Shown piece by piece: positions 17,501 through 25,043 of a stretch of 64,000 nucleotides of DNA (positions are counted from its first letter, which is position 1; each line of letters opens with the position of its first letter). The translations under genes and the position numbers were made by a program. Origin of the DNA: Minicystis rosea (GTDB lineage: Bacteria > Myxococcota_A > Polyangia > Polyangiales > Polyangiaceae); contig CP016211.1 in the NCBI GenBank assembly GCA_001931535.1, positions 15,267,501 through 15,331,500 of the forward strand. The letters are read 5' to 3'. A model generated the notes under the pieces. The model was not told the origin of the DNA. It searched no databases and was given only the letters and a program-made list of their open reading frames with translations.

Positions 17501-18730
17501 GCGGCGCGCCGGGTTCTGCGCCAGATCGTGACCGAAGACGGCGACGAAACGCCCGGCTCCACCGTGCGCGAGCAGCCCGCCCAGCGCGACGACGCGCGCT
17601 TGCACCGTGGCGACGTCGGCATCGGACTCGAAGAACAGGAGGCCGACGGTCAAGCGCTCGGACTTGGCCCGCGCCCCGCGGCGAGCAAGATCGACGGCCT
17701 CGGGAGCCGGCGCTGCGCCCGCTGGATCCACCGCGGCGATCGCGCCGGCGGCGGCTTCGATGGCGGCGATCAGCGCGCCTGCATCGGCGAAGCGATCGTT
17801 CGGATCCTTCGCCAAGCAGCGCGCCACGATGTCCTCGAGCGCGGCCGGGATCGGCCGGCCTTCGGCCAGCGTCGCGAGGCGAGGTGGGCGCCGGCTGCGA
17901 TGCGCCTCCTGCACCACCGCGCGCGAGCCCCAGAACGGCGGGCGCCCCGTCACCAGCTCGAAGAGGATCACCCCGATGGCGTAGAGATCGGCGCGCGCGT
18001 CGACGTCGTCGCGACCTTCGCATTGCTCCGGCGCCATGTATTCGGGCGTGCCGGCGGCGGCGCCATCGTCCGTGGTCGTGCCGGTGGCGGAGCGGCGGAG
18101 CACGAGCCCGAAGTCGACGAGCGTGGCGCGCATCTTCGCGTCGACGAACACGTTCTCCGGCTTGAGATCGCGGTGCACCCAACCGCCGGCATGCACGCCC
18201 GCGAGCGCTCGCAGGATGGCGAGCACGAGCGCGCACGCATCGCCGAGCGCGATCGGAGATGCGCCAGGCGCGAGCCTCGCCGCCAGCGTGGGCGTGTCGA
18301 GGTACTCCATGATCACGTACGGCCGGCCATCGGGGAGCGCGCCCTGCGCGTGCACGGCGGGCACGTGCGGCGGCCCGATCGCCGTCATCACCTCGACCTC
18401 GCCGAGCAGGCTCACGATCGCGAGCGGCCTTTCGGCGCGCGCCACCTTGATGGCGACGGCGGGCCCGCCGCGCTCCGGCTCGGCGCAGTAGACGTCGCCG
18501 AACCCGCCGCGCCCGATGAGGCGCGCGGCGCGATGGCCCGGGAAGTGGGGGACGACGTCGACGGTGTCGCGTGGGGCCTCGACCTCGTCGTCGACGGCCG
18601 GCACGGCGCCGTGCACCGGACAACCCGGGAGCGACGTGGACACGCGTCGGCCGCACTTCGGACAGCGGGCCACTGCCGCCAGATTGCTCTGGTGATCGGG
18701 CTCGCGTTCACGCGAAGGCGTCGAAGTCAT
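14591..18730 (-). CDS. Large Ser/Thr kinase with Zn ribbon, cyclase-like, ATPase and TPR regions
   Basis: A 1379-residue multidomain signalling protein. A zinc-ribbon-like C-P-K-C...C-P-V-H (residues 23-40) precedes a Hanks kinase domain (about 65-335): G-R-G-G-F-G-D-V-Y, V-A-I-K, H-R-D-L-K-P-E-N, D-F-G and A-P-E-Q. Next is a degenerate class III cyclase-like module (about 365-530), then an AAA/STAND-type ATPase with G-D-A-G-H-G-K-S (P-loop) and L-F-V-I-I-D-D-A-H (Walker B), and a long helical C-terminus with TPR-like A-L-D-D-F-A-R-A and A-L-N-N-R-G-L-L-Y repeats. The order matches myxobacterial kinase/ATPase/TPR regulators. Output unknown. Divergent from the next kinase across 384 bp. Confidence 0.9.
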   Translation of the reverse strand: MTSTPSREREPDHQSNLAAVARCPKCGRRVSTSLPGCPVHGAVPAVDDEVEAPRDTVDVVPHFPGHRAARLIGRGGFGDVYCAEPERGGPAVAIKVARAERPLAIVSLLGEVEVMTAIGPPHVPAVHAQGALPDGRPYVIMEYLDTPTLAARLAPGASPIALGDACALVLAILRALAGVHAGGWVHRDLKPENVFVDAKMRATLVDFGLVLRRSATGTTTDDGAAAGTPEYMAPEQCEGRDDVDARADLYAIGVILFELVTGRPPFWGSRAVVQEAHRSRRPPRLATLAEGRPIPAALEDIVARCLAKDPNDRFADAGALIAAIEAAAGAIAAVDPAGAAPAPEAVDLARRGARAKSERLTVGLLFFESDADVATVQARVVALGGLLAHGGAGRFVAVFGHDLAQNPARRALRAAEAMLQASLCTRARLDLAPVAMQARRDGTKRFVSPLFSRDDVYPSADDAPGIAISPAAAAVLPDAARTDVDAPRVVVHGAGILSDDDPTLTTAASAGPLLGRDALVEALLGSARAAAEGRVPTMVSVVGDAGHGKSHLFRVLGGRLDALGIADVLDLRAREPALGDIDHTLSELLRRGLGLPAVPPPDGGAELLHRRLEPSAMGPRPTDPDAPPSSGADLAPAVALALGWMASGPPDPAMASALRAMSAAPGALRAALTVAAGDALRRLAEARPLFVIIDDAHYGSDVLVAALEYAALAEHRVPIWICALARPSFAAERAAWGERAGHHEAHVLGALDPESAAALCRRLLLPIESVPDSAVQRLLDRAESVPLLLVELVRGLKHRGIVRKSPKGESYYLATDELDLLPDLPLIEWLARSELDALSPALREHARLIALLGGQVTTAEIEGVIRHLEQQGAADTLLDARIGTQRLVSAGLVLEDRQGRIGFRHDLVRETIARSTSETMRRRIHLAATAHYGEQAPSGAEERRLAQFALHSSAAGMASLAEHAYLELAELARARHAYTEAERLYSRALEQAAAEAGIDRCIAYRGRGLMRYRIGRYHDALDDFARARSAASDVAAQVDILLDEATTYDWMDDYKKSEERVEETRALLTLAASPSLDARLLLGFGRSAHRFSRNEEGAELLERAASLAEPLGDDGYETLVIALVLLGHIYPGLGRLEDARRTLTRAIDLCEAHGDLLHLGGALNNRGLLYGCLEDKEGMAADLSRTIALARELGQGTLELIGEFNIGEAFLLMDDAAAAEPHIHRALALDRKISGDPGRAVVALLEARLRLHQGDEQRARAIVAAIRARQEAARVRGEADHLMVPSEDVTCSMVELATRDGSSTEWDAIEARSERFSVGQERIEVIEARGLAAARLGRIDEARHHIGRALDLAAKIPTALGARLRRRLREPRPAAALEI

Positions 18731-19114
18731 CGGGCAAAGGAGCGCGTCGCGGCGACGATGGTTGCGAGGTCACGCGGCCTTCGGGCCGTGTGCCTGCTTA
18801 CTGCTCGGGGAAAGCCGAAGCGGTTGACGCTAGCACGCGCCCGCCGGTCGCAGAAGCAGCCCGAGCATATCCGATGCGCCGGAGAAGCGCTCGCCGGGCC
18901 ATGGCTTCGAGGCGCGTCGGGACGGCGGCGCGCGGGCGAATGTGAGGCTCCGCGCACCTTGACGAAGTGTGCTGGCAGACGAGATGATTTCCACCCACGC
19001 GACGAGCTCCGGCGACGCCGAGGGCTTTCGGGGGGCACGCGTTGGGCGTCGCTCTCCCCGCGTCCTCGCGGAGGTGCCGACTCGATCGGCACGGGGCGCG
19101 CACGGATCAAGCGG
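18731..19114. other. Intergenic region between divergent kinase genes
   Basis: 384 bp without a convincing gene, expected to hold both promoters. A TTGACG at 18959-18964 has a GATGAT-like -10 after 18 bp on the plus strand (weak match). A 7-bp hairpin (GTGCCGA/TCGGCAC, 19074-19092) lies 22 nt before the downstream ATG in the leader. Nothing else stands out. Confidence 0.3.
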
Positions 19115-20566
19115 ATGGTGAAGACCGAGGACACGCGATCGAGCACGCAGGGCGAGGGGCCCGTCTCGCAGGGCTTCCTGCCTCCGGGGTCTTTCGCCGG
19201 CGACTACGTCGTCACCGATCTCATCGCGCGCGGCGGCTGCGGCTCGGTGTATCGCGCGGTACATCGCACCGACGGGCGCATCGCCGCGGTGAAGGTGCTG
19301 CACGCGTCGCTGGCCGTCCTGCCGAAGATGGTCGAGCGCTTCGCGCGCGAGGTGCACGTCGTCGAGCTGCTCCAGCATCCGAGCATCGTCGCCGTCTACG
19401 ACGTCGGATCGCTCTCCGACGGCCGGCCTTACTACGTCATGGAGTATCTCGAGGGCCGCACGGTCGCGCGCATCCTCGACGAAGAGGGCCGTCTCTCGCC
19501 GGCAGAGGCCCTCGCGATCCTCGCGCCCGTCTGCGACGCGCTCGACGCGGCGCACGCCGCGGGCGTGGTGCATCGCGACGTGAAGGCCAGCAACATCATC
19601 GTCTCGCCCCACGATCCGCCGGTGGTCAAGCTGGTGGACTTCGGCATCGCCAAGCTCATCGGGCATGCGGCGGGCGCGACGGGCCTGACCACGGTGGGGC
19701 GTCAGGTCGGCACGCTCACCATCATGGCGCCCGAGCAGCTCCTCGGCAGCCCGGTGGATGCGCGCATCGACATCTACGCGCTTGGCATCCTGCTCTTTCG
19801 CATGCTCACCGGCAGGCTCCCCTTCGCCGCGAAGGACGCGCTCACCCTCGCGCAGCAACACTTGGAAGAGCCGGCGCCGCGGCCGAGCCAGCGCACGCCG
19901 CTCCCGCCCGCGCTCGATGCCATCGTCCTCCGCTGTTTGGAGAAGCAACCCGATCGCCGTTACGACACGGTGCGGGATTTCCTCTCGGCCTTTCGGGGCG
20001 CGGTCTCCGGAGCGTCCACGCGGCGGGACAGCGCTCCCTATGCGTACACGCCGGGGGTCGCCGTCTACGTGGAGATCCGGATGGGGACGCAGCGGGACGA
20101 GGTCGACGAGTCGCTCAGCGACGACGTCGGCGGCATCCTCGACACCGCCGAGGACGAGCTCCGCGCCGGCGGCTTCATCCTCGCTTCGGCGACGGGGAGC
20201 GATCTGCTCGGCGTGCTCCCGCTCTCCGCCGATCCGGAGCGCGCCCGCCGCGAGCGCAAGACCGCGCTCGCCCTCGCGGCGACGCTGCGCCGTCAGATCG
20301 ATGGCCGTCCCGACGCCGACGAGCGCGTGCGGGTGAACGTGTGCGTGCACGCCGGTGAGGTCGTGCTCCGCGGCGTCAGCCGCCCCGAGGTGGTCGGCGG
20401 CACGTTGGTGCGCACGGACTCGTGGGTTCCTCGTGAGGAGGTCTCTGCCCTCTGCGCCACCCGCGAGGCCATCGAAGGCGTCACTGGCGTGGATCTCGCG
20501 ACCGGCCCCGGCGCGCTCGTCACCATCGCCGTTCGCACGGAAGGCCTCGCGTCGGGCCCGGCTTGA
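19115..20566 (+). CDS. Ser/Thr kinase with C-terminal degenerate cyclase-like domain
   Basis: A 483-residue protein from ATG 19115 (M-V-K-T-E-D-T-R). Kinase domain about 28-290: G-G-C-G-S-V-Y-R, V-K-V-L, H-R-D-V-K-A-S-N, D-F-G-I-A-K, I-M-A-P-E-Q. The catalytic-loop A-S-N carries the Mg-binding Asn. The C-terminal 165 residues resemble a class III nucleotide cyclase/CHD fold (V-A-V-Y-V-E-I-R, S-D-L-L-G-V-L-P, V-N-V-C-V-H-A-G-E-V-V), but the metal-binding Asp pair and the transition-state Arg are not evident, so it is probably a sensor or dimerisation module. No TM segment. Followed by two hairpins. Confidence 0.9.
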   Translation: MVKTEDTRSSTQGEGPVSQGFLPPGSFAGDYVVTDLIARGGCGSVYRAVHRTDGRIAAVKVLHASLAVLPKMVERFAREVHVVELLQHPSIVAVYDVGSLSDGRPYYVMEYLEGRTVARILDEEGRLSPAEALAILAPVCDALDAAHAAGVVHRDVKASNIIVSPHDPPVVKLVDFGIAKLIGHAAGATGLTTVGRQVGTLTIMAPEQLLGSPVDARIDIYALGILLFRMLTGRLPFAAKDALTLAQQHLEEPAPRPSQRTPLPPALDAIVLRCLEKQPDRRYDTVRDFLSAFRGAVSGASTRRDSAPYAYTPGVAVYVEIRMGTQRDEVDESLSDDVGGILDTAEDELRAGGFILASATGSDLLGVLPLSADPERARRERKTALALAATLRRQIDGRPDADERVRVNVCVHAGEVVLRGVSRPEVVGGTLVRTDSWVPREEVSALCATREAIEGVTGVDLATGPGALVTIAVRTEGLASGPA

Positions 20567-20587
20567 TCGCTGATCGTCGATCACGAT

Positions 20588-20631
20588 GGGGCCGCAAGCG
20601 GCCCCAAACCCCGCGCCGGACGAGCCGGCGC
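20588..20631 (+). terminator. Tandem GC hairpins after the kinase gene
   Basis: GGGGCCG-CAAG-CGGCCCC (20588-20605) followed by GCGCCGG-ACGAG-CCGGCGC (20613-20631). Both are perfect 7-bp stems starting 22 bp after the kinase stop. No T-tract, as is common in high-GC genomes. Confidence 0.6.
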
Positions 20632-20725
20632 TGATCGCGATTGTCGCGTGACGCCAGCGCGGGCAGCACGTCGGTGTGTTCGAGCGCTGCCGTGTATGTC
20701 AGCGCCTTGCGCATCGTGCCGATCG

Positions 20726-20792
20726 CGCGCATGAGCGATCGTCTTGTTCATGCGCGAGCCGCATGTGTGCTCGCAGCCAGTGCGGCTCGCGC
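20726..20792. other. Overlapping inverted repeats between kinase gene and retron RNA
   Basis: Two mutually exclusive hairpins: CGCGCATGA/TCATGCGCG (20726-20734 with 20748-20756, 9 bp) and a 12-bp stem starting GCGCGAGCCGCA (20752-20763 with 20781-20792). They lie downstream of the minus-strand retron RNA and downstream of the plus-strand kinase gene, so they may stop transcription from either side. The rest of 20632-20866 shows no gene. Confidence 0.4.
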
Positions 20793-20866
20793 GCAAGGCC
20801 GCGATCGCGCGTTGCGCGCTTGCCTCACGACGGCGTGGCCGCTCGTGGCTGCATTCGGAGAGGCTT

Positions 20867-21114
20867 CGCGTCCAGCCCTCCGAGGAAATCCGACCGCCCG
20901 ACTACTTCCCTTGGGACCACGCCCGATCACCGAGGCGCCGGCCCCAGTCGAAGGCAGAGACCGCTCGCGGTCGTCTGAGTACGGCCTTCGACTGGGGCTC
21001 GGCGCCCAAAAGAATATCGGGTGTGGGTACGCATGGTAGACCGAGCTCCGCCACGGCGTAGCACCGCAGCATGATGGGCTCGGGCGGTCGGATCTCCTCG
21101 CAAGGCTGGACGCG
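20867..21114 (-). ncRNA. Retron msr-msd RNA (predicted), type XIII-like locus
   Basis: Outer arms 21080-21114 (a1) and 20867-20901 (a2) are inverted repeats of 35 nt with 32 matches. Of the three mismatches, two are C-A in plus-strand RNA but G-U pairs in minus-strand RNA, so the transcript should be minus-strand, 5' end near 21114. The a1 arm ends at the A of A-G-C (21080-21078), putting a candidate branching G at 21079, as in known retrons. The 178-nt interior splits into an msr part (about 21007-21079) with small stems and a U-rich stretch (C-U-U-U-U, 21009-21013), and an msd part with a long hairpin (20934-21006). Predicted reverse-transcribed DNA would start near 20902 and be roughly 100 nt. 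It begins 19 nt past the stop of the WHSWIM gene. Transcription and branching are inference. Confidence 0.82.
20934..21006 (-). repeat. msd stem: 22-bp inverted repeat with inner hairpin
   Basis: Arms 20934-20955 and 20984-21006 pair over 22 bp with a single bulged base at 20999 (7 bp starting GGCGCCG, then 15 bp reading GCCCCAGTCGAAGGC). The 28-nt loop contains a second hairpin GACCG-CTCG-CGGTC (20959-20972). Such a long, nearly perfect stem is the hallmark of an msd region and would give a hairpin-shaped single-stranded DNA. Confidence 0.85.
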
Positions 21115-21133
21115 TTTCTCCTTCTCGCAGCGG

Positions 21134-23305
21134 CTAGGCGCGCTTCCGCGCGATGAGCCAAGCCAGGTTGACGACCGCGGACGGGCTCGCGCCGAAGCGG
21201 TTGGCGACGAGCGCGATCTCGCGGAGCACTTCTTCGTGGAGCAGCACCGTGTGCTGCACCGGGCTCATGACCGAGCGGCCCGCGATCACCGACGCGCGCT
21301 TCGCGTCGATGAGCTTGAGCGCGTCCTTCCACCCTTGGCAGGCCTGGATGCGCTCGAAGGCCAGATCCCACGTCTCTTCGATGACGTCCGAGATCCCCTT
21401 GTCCTGCGCGTCGGCGAGCGCCGCGACCTCACCGCTCACGTCCTTGGCCAAGGAGAGCACCTCCTCGCGACGCACGGGGCCGCGCGCGCCGGGCTTGCTC
21501 GGCGCATTCGTTGGAGCTCCAACAGTTTGAGCTCCAACGATTGGCGCGGGGGCCGGCGGGGGAGGGGAGCCGGCGAGGGTGAGGCGCAGGGCGACGACGT
21601 GGCGGCAGGGGCCGGCGCGGAGGCGGTTCTTGAAATAGAAAGAGCAGCTGCACTTGGCGTCCTTGAGGACGCCGTCGTTGTCGATGACGGCTTCGGCCTG
21701 CGTGTTCCCCGCGTCGAAGACGTAGAGGCGCCGGCCGCCGGCGAGCGCTTCTTCGCGGCGCACTTTCACCCGCTTCTCCGTCGCGAGGCGCTTGCCTTCG
21801 GCGAGCTCGGGGTGCTCGGGGCCGACGACGGCCTCGGACAGTGCGAAGGGCATCACCTCGCGGTAGCGATAACAGCCGGCGGCGAAGTCGTAAATGGCTT
21901 GGCCGTGCTGCGCGAGCTCGTGGAGCGAGGAGAGCGTCACGTCGCGCGGCGCCGAGACGGCCGCGGCGAGCTCGTCGGCCGAGGCGTGCTGCACGTCGAA
22001 GAGCTTCTGCTGCACCGCCGCCATCACGCGCGGATCCGGATGCGCGGCGCCCGCGAGGAGCGAGAGGTTCGACCCCGAGCTCCAATCGTTGGCCGTCCAA
22101 CCCGAGAGCGCGAGCACGAAGCGCATCTCGCCAAGGTGCGCGATCCAGATGCTCGGGAGACCGGAGCCGAGGAGGCGGACCTCGATGCGATCGCAGATCG
22201 GCAGCACGCGCGCCAAGGCGAAGAGGCGGCGGCGACCCCAGACCTTGATCTCTTCGGGACCATCGGTGATCGCGGCCGGCGCCTGCGGCGTCGCGATCAT
22301 CGGCGGCGATCGATAAGGGCCATGGCCCGCCGTGCCCGCGAGCGCGGCGGCGGGCGCGGGCGGCGCGTCCTCCACGACGGGGCCGCGGCAGGGGATGGTG
22401 ATGCCCCAAGGATCGAGCACCAAGACCGGCGGCTTGCCGGGCGTGAGCTGGAAGCGAATGCTGCGCGGGCCGGTGCGCTCGCGGTGCCGCTTGAGGTGCG
22501 CGAGGATGGCGTAGACCGCCTCGACGGGCAGCTCGACCTTGCGGCTCGGCAGCGTCATCGCGGCTTGGAGCTGGCCGAAGCCGCGGAGCCACGTGGGCGG
22601 GAGATCGATCTTCTCTTCGCGATAGTCGTCGCGGCCTTCGACCTTGACCTCGAAGCCCATGGGATCGACGAGCAGGCGCGTGGAGCGGTAGCTGCGCAGC
22701 GTCTGGAAATGCTCGTAGAGGGCGAGGGAATAGTCGACGTTGGTGGTGCCGCGCCCGGCGTCACCGCCGCGGAGCGCGCCGCGATCGACGCTGAGGCAAC
22801 CGTAGGCGGACTCGTCCTTGGAGAAGCACTCGAAGAAGACGACGTCGTCGGCCACGGTGACCACGGGATCGCAGGGGACGAGGTGGCGGAAGAGCTCCGG
22901 ATCGTTGCGCGAAAGCTCGTTGGCCCAGCGGACGCGCGCGTCCCAATAGAGACGGTGCATCTTGCGGAAGTCGGCCTCGAGGTTGGGCGGGATCGGCTCC
23001 TTCGCGATGCGGGCGAGCTCGGCTTGCTTGGCGGCGTCGTACAGCGTGCGGCGGAGCTCGGCGTCGCTCTTGGTCTGATCGATCTTCCACTGCGCGTAGG
23101 CGGTGCGATCCTTCTTCTTGAAGCGCAGGTCGCCGACGACGACGTCGTGCAGGGCGCTCATCGCCTCGCGGAAGCGGAGGGGATAGGCGAGCTCGGCGTC
23201 GAAGAAGACGCGGCTGCGCGCGAGGTTCGGCGAGAAGCGCATCTCGGTGCCGCTCGACGTGGAGCGGACCTCGCTCGAACCGAGGTAACGGAGATCGAGC
23301 TTCAC
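21134..23305 (-). CDS. WHSWIM (SWIM zinc-finger) protein, retron-associated
   Basis: A 723-residue protein with GTG start, overlapping the stop of the upstream HEAT/ARM gene by four bases (GTGA). A SWIM zinc finger C-x-C-x12-C-x-H is present (C552, C554, C567, H569: C-S-C-S-F-Y-F-K-N ... G-P-C-R-H-V). The long N-terminal part is mixed alpha/beta with aromatic-rich segments (D-P-M-G-F-E-V-K-V, L-V-L-D-P-W-G-I-T) and an Ala/Pro linker near residues 330-370; the C-terminus after the finger is helical. SWIM domains bind DNA or protein. From memory, a WHSWIM protein plus an ARM/HEAT protein are the accessory genes of type XIII retrons; I could not check a profile here. The retron RNA follows the stop by 19 nt. 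Confidence 0.82.
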   Translation of the reverse strand: MKLDLRYLGSSEVRSTSSGTEMRFSPNLARSRVFFDAELAYPLRFREAMSALHDVVVGDLRFKKKDRTAYAQWKIDQTKSDAELRRTLYDAAKQAELARIAKEPIPPNLEADFRKMHRLYWDARVRWANELSRNDPELFRHLVPCDPVVTVADDVVFFECFSKDESAYGCLSVDRGALRGGDAGRGTTNVDYSLALYEHFQTLRSYRSTRLLVDPMGFEVKVEGRDDYREEKIDLPPTWLRGFGQLQAAMTLPSRKVELPVEAVYAILAHLKRHRERTGPRSIRFQLTPGKPPVLVLDPWGITIPCRGPVVEDAPPAPAAALAGTAGHGPYRSPPMIATPQAPAAITDGPEEIKVWGRRRLFALARVLPICDRIEVRLLGSGLPSIWIAHLGEMRFVLALSGWTANDWSSGSNLSLLAGAAHPDPRVMAAVQQKLFDVQHASADELAAAVSAPRDVTLSSLHELAQHGQAIYDFAAGCYRYREVMPFALSEAVVGPEHPELAEGKRLATEKRVKVRREEALAGGRRLYVFDAGNTQAEAVIDNDGVLKDAKCSCSFYFKNRLRAGPCRHVVALRLTLAGSPPPPAPAPIVGAQTVGAPTNAPSKPGARGPVRREEVLSLAKDVSGEVAALADAQDKGISDVIEETWDLAFERIQACQGWKDALKLIDAKRASVIAGRSVMSPVQHTVLLHEEVLREIALVANRFGASPSAVVNLAWLIARKRA

Positions 23306-24990
23306 AGGACGGCCTCGCGCTCGATTTTGAGCTCCGGGAGGAGGCGCGCGACGGCGCGGCCGATCGCAGGCTCGCGCGCCACGGCGGAGGCGACCGCGGC
23401 GATCGCGGTGCGCCGCTCCGGCGCGCGCACGCTGCGGAGCGCGATGCCGAGCAGCGGCAGGAGCGACTCCGCTTCGCTCGGGTGATGCGCGACGCGCGCG
23501 GCGATCTGGTTCAAGGCGGTGCGCTTGGCGCGGCCGCCGCGGTGCACGGCGAGGAGCGTCGTGGCCCAGAGGCCACGCAGCGCTTCGGGCCCGAACGATC
23601 GCTCGCGCTCGCGGAGATGCTTCACGAGGAAGGCGCGTGCGTCGTCGTAGGGAGACTCGGAGAGCGCGCCCCAGAGCACGATGCTCGTCGAGAAGCGCGC
23701 GTCCTTCTCCACCAGCGCGAGGCCTTGGGCGCGCACGTCGGCGAAGCGCGCGTCGAGCAGATCACGGACGTGCTCCGGCTTGGCGAAGGTCGCCTTGGCG
23801 AGGATCTCCGTCACCCAAGCGATGGCCTCGGCGCGCACCTGCGGCGCGCCGGCCCGCGCGAGGCCGAGCACCGTCGTCAGCGCGGCTTCGTCGCTCACCG
23901 GCTTCTGCTTCGTCCAGCGCAGGCCGAGCTCGGCCACGGGCGCAGCCTGCGCGCTGGCGAGCGCCACGGTTTGCGCGAGCGAGAGGCGCTCGGGGCGCAC
24001 CGTCTTTTCTACGAGCTCGCAGAGGAGCGGGATCGCCGAGGGGTTCTCGATCTTGAGCAGCTCGAGCCACTCCTCGACGCTCAAGTTCTGCACGCCGCTC
24101 GCGGTGCGGAGCAGCTCGGCGGCGAAGGTCTGCACCTCGTCGTTGGGTGATCGCAGGAGGTTTCGCACGCGGCGCAGCGGGAGCGATCGCAACGCGTCGG
24201 CGTGGTCGCGGCGGAGGAGCGCGATGGCGAAGACGCGCACGGTGCGGGACTTCGCGCGCTCGAGCAGCTCGAAGAGAGGGTCGAAGGCGTCGCGCCAGGC
24301 TTCCGCGGCGAAGGGCGCGGGCTCGAGCTCTCCGAGCGAGCGGCCCGCGGCGACTTTGATGCCGCGCGGATCGCGCACCAGGACCGGCGAGCCCCAATAG
24401 AGCGCGTGCATCAAGCCCCAGGCGTCGAGGATGCGCTCGGGCGTGTCGAGGTGCTCGTCGCGATAGAGCGGCAGCGCGGCGCGGATGGCTCGGCCGTAGC
24501 GGGCCACATCCGTGCGGGCGATGACGCGGAAGTAGCGGAACGCGCGGCGGCACAGGTAGAGGCGCGTGCGCCGCGAGAATTTCGGGGCGCGGCTCTCGTG
24601 CGAGCCCAACGCGCCGGGCACGCTCGCGTCGGCGCGCAGCTCCATCACGGTGTAGCTGCCCTGTTGCCGGTTCCACCGGTGGGCCTGCGTGAGCTTGCGA
24701 CGCACCAGACGATCGAAGGCCGCCATGAAATGGCCGATGGCCTCGTCGTCGTTCGCCTTCTCCGCGAGCTTGAAGAGCGCCTTCACGAGCGGGCGGTGGT
24801 GCGGCCGATCGCACCCGTCGTCGATGTAGCGGAGGAGCGCGCGGCGCGCGAAGGGACGGCCGTCGCGATACCAGCGCGCGGCGAGGTTCTTCAGTTTCTT
24901 CCCGTTCGTCGACGAGAGCAGCTCGTCGACGAAGCGCTCGTCGGCCGCGTCGAAGTACTCGTCGATGAGGAGCGCCGACCCGGTGGCCAT
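23302..24990 (-). CDS. HEAT/ARM-repeat protein, retron-associated
   Basis: A 562-residue, almost all-helical protein from ATG 24990 (M-A-T-G-S-A-L-L-I-D-E-Y-F-D). The N-terminal half carries W-Y-R-D-G-R-P-F-A-R-R-A-L-L and an aromatic/basic block (R-L-Y-L-C-R-R-A-F-R-Y-F). The C-terminal half contains successive 35-45-residue helical pairs (for example R-V-R-N-L-L-R-S-P-N-D-E-V-Q, V-R-A-E-A-I-A-W-V-T-E-I-L, A-P-E-R-R-T-A-I-A-A-V-A) typical of HEAT/ARM solenoids. No catalytic motif is seen. Translationally coupled to the WHSWIM gene, so the two probably form a complex. Likely scaffold or regulator of the retron effector. The frame is open further upstream, but that sequence is Arg-rich and overlaps the next gene. 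Confidence 0.78.
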   Translation of the reverse strand: MATGSALLIDEYFDAADERFVDELLSSTNGKKLKNLAARWYRDGRPFARRALLRYIDDGCDRPHHRPLVKALFKLAEKANDDEAIGHFMAAFDRLVRRKLTQAHRWNRQQGSYTVMELRADASVPGALGSHESRAPKFSRRTRLYLCRRAFRYFRVIARTDVARYGRAIRAALPLYRDEHLDTPERILDAWGLMHALYWGSPVLVRDPRGIKVAAGRSLGELEPAPFAAEAWRDAFDPLFELLERAKSRTVRVFAIALLRRDHADALRSLPLRRVRNLLRSPNDEVQTFAAELLRTASGVQNLSVEEWLELLKIENPSAIPLLCELVEKTVRPERLSLAQTVALASAQAAPVAELGLRWTKQKPVSDEAALTTVLGLARAGAPQVRAEAIAWVTEILAKATFAKPEHVRDLLDARFADVRAQGLALVEKDARFSTSIVLWGALSESPYDDARAFLVKHLRERERSFGPEALRGLWATTLLAVHRGGRAKRTALNQIAARVAHHPSEAESLLPLLGIALRSVRAPERRTAIAAVASAVAREPAIGRAVARLLPELKIEREAVL

Positions 24991-25043
24991 GAAGGACGAC
25001 GCGATGCTAGGAGAGCGGGCGCTCGCGGCGCAAGGGCTTCGGC

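Noticed and set aside
15677..19114. Long plus-strand open frame running into the second kinase
   Set aside because: It is antisense to the 1379-residue kinase; the true protein begins at ATG 19115, where kinase sequence starts.
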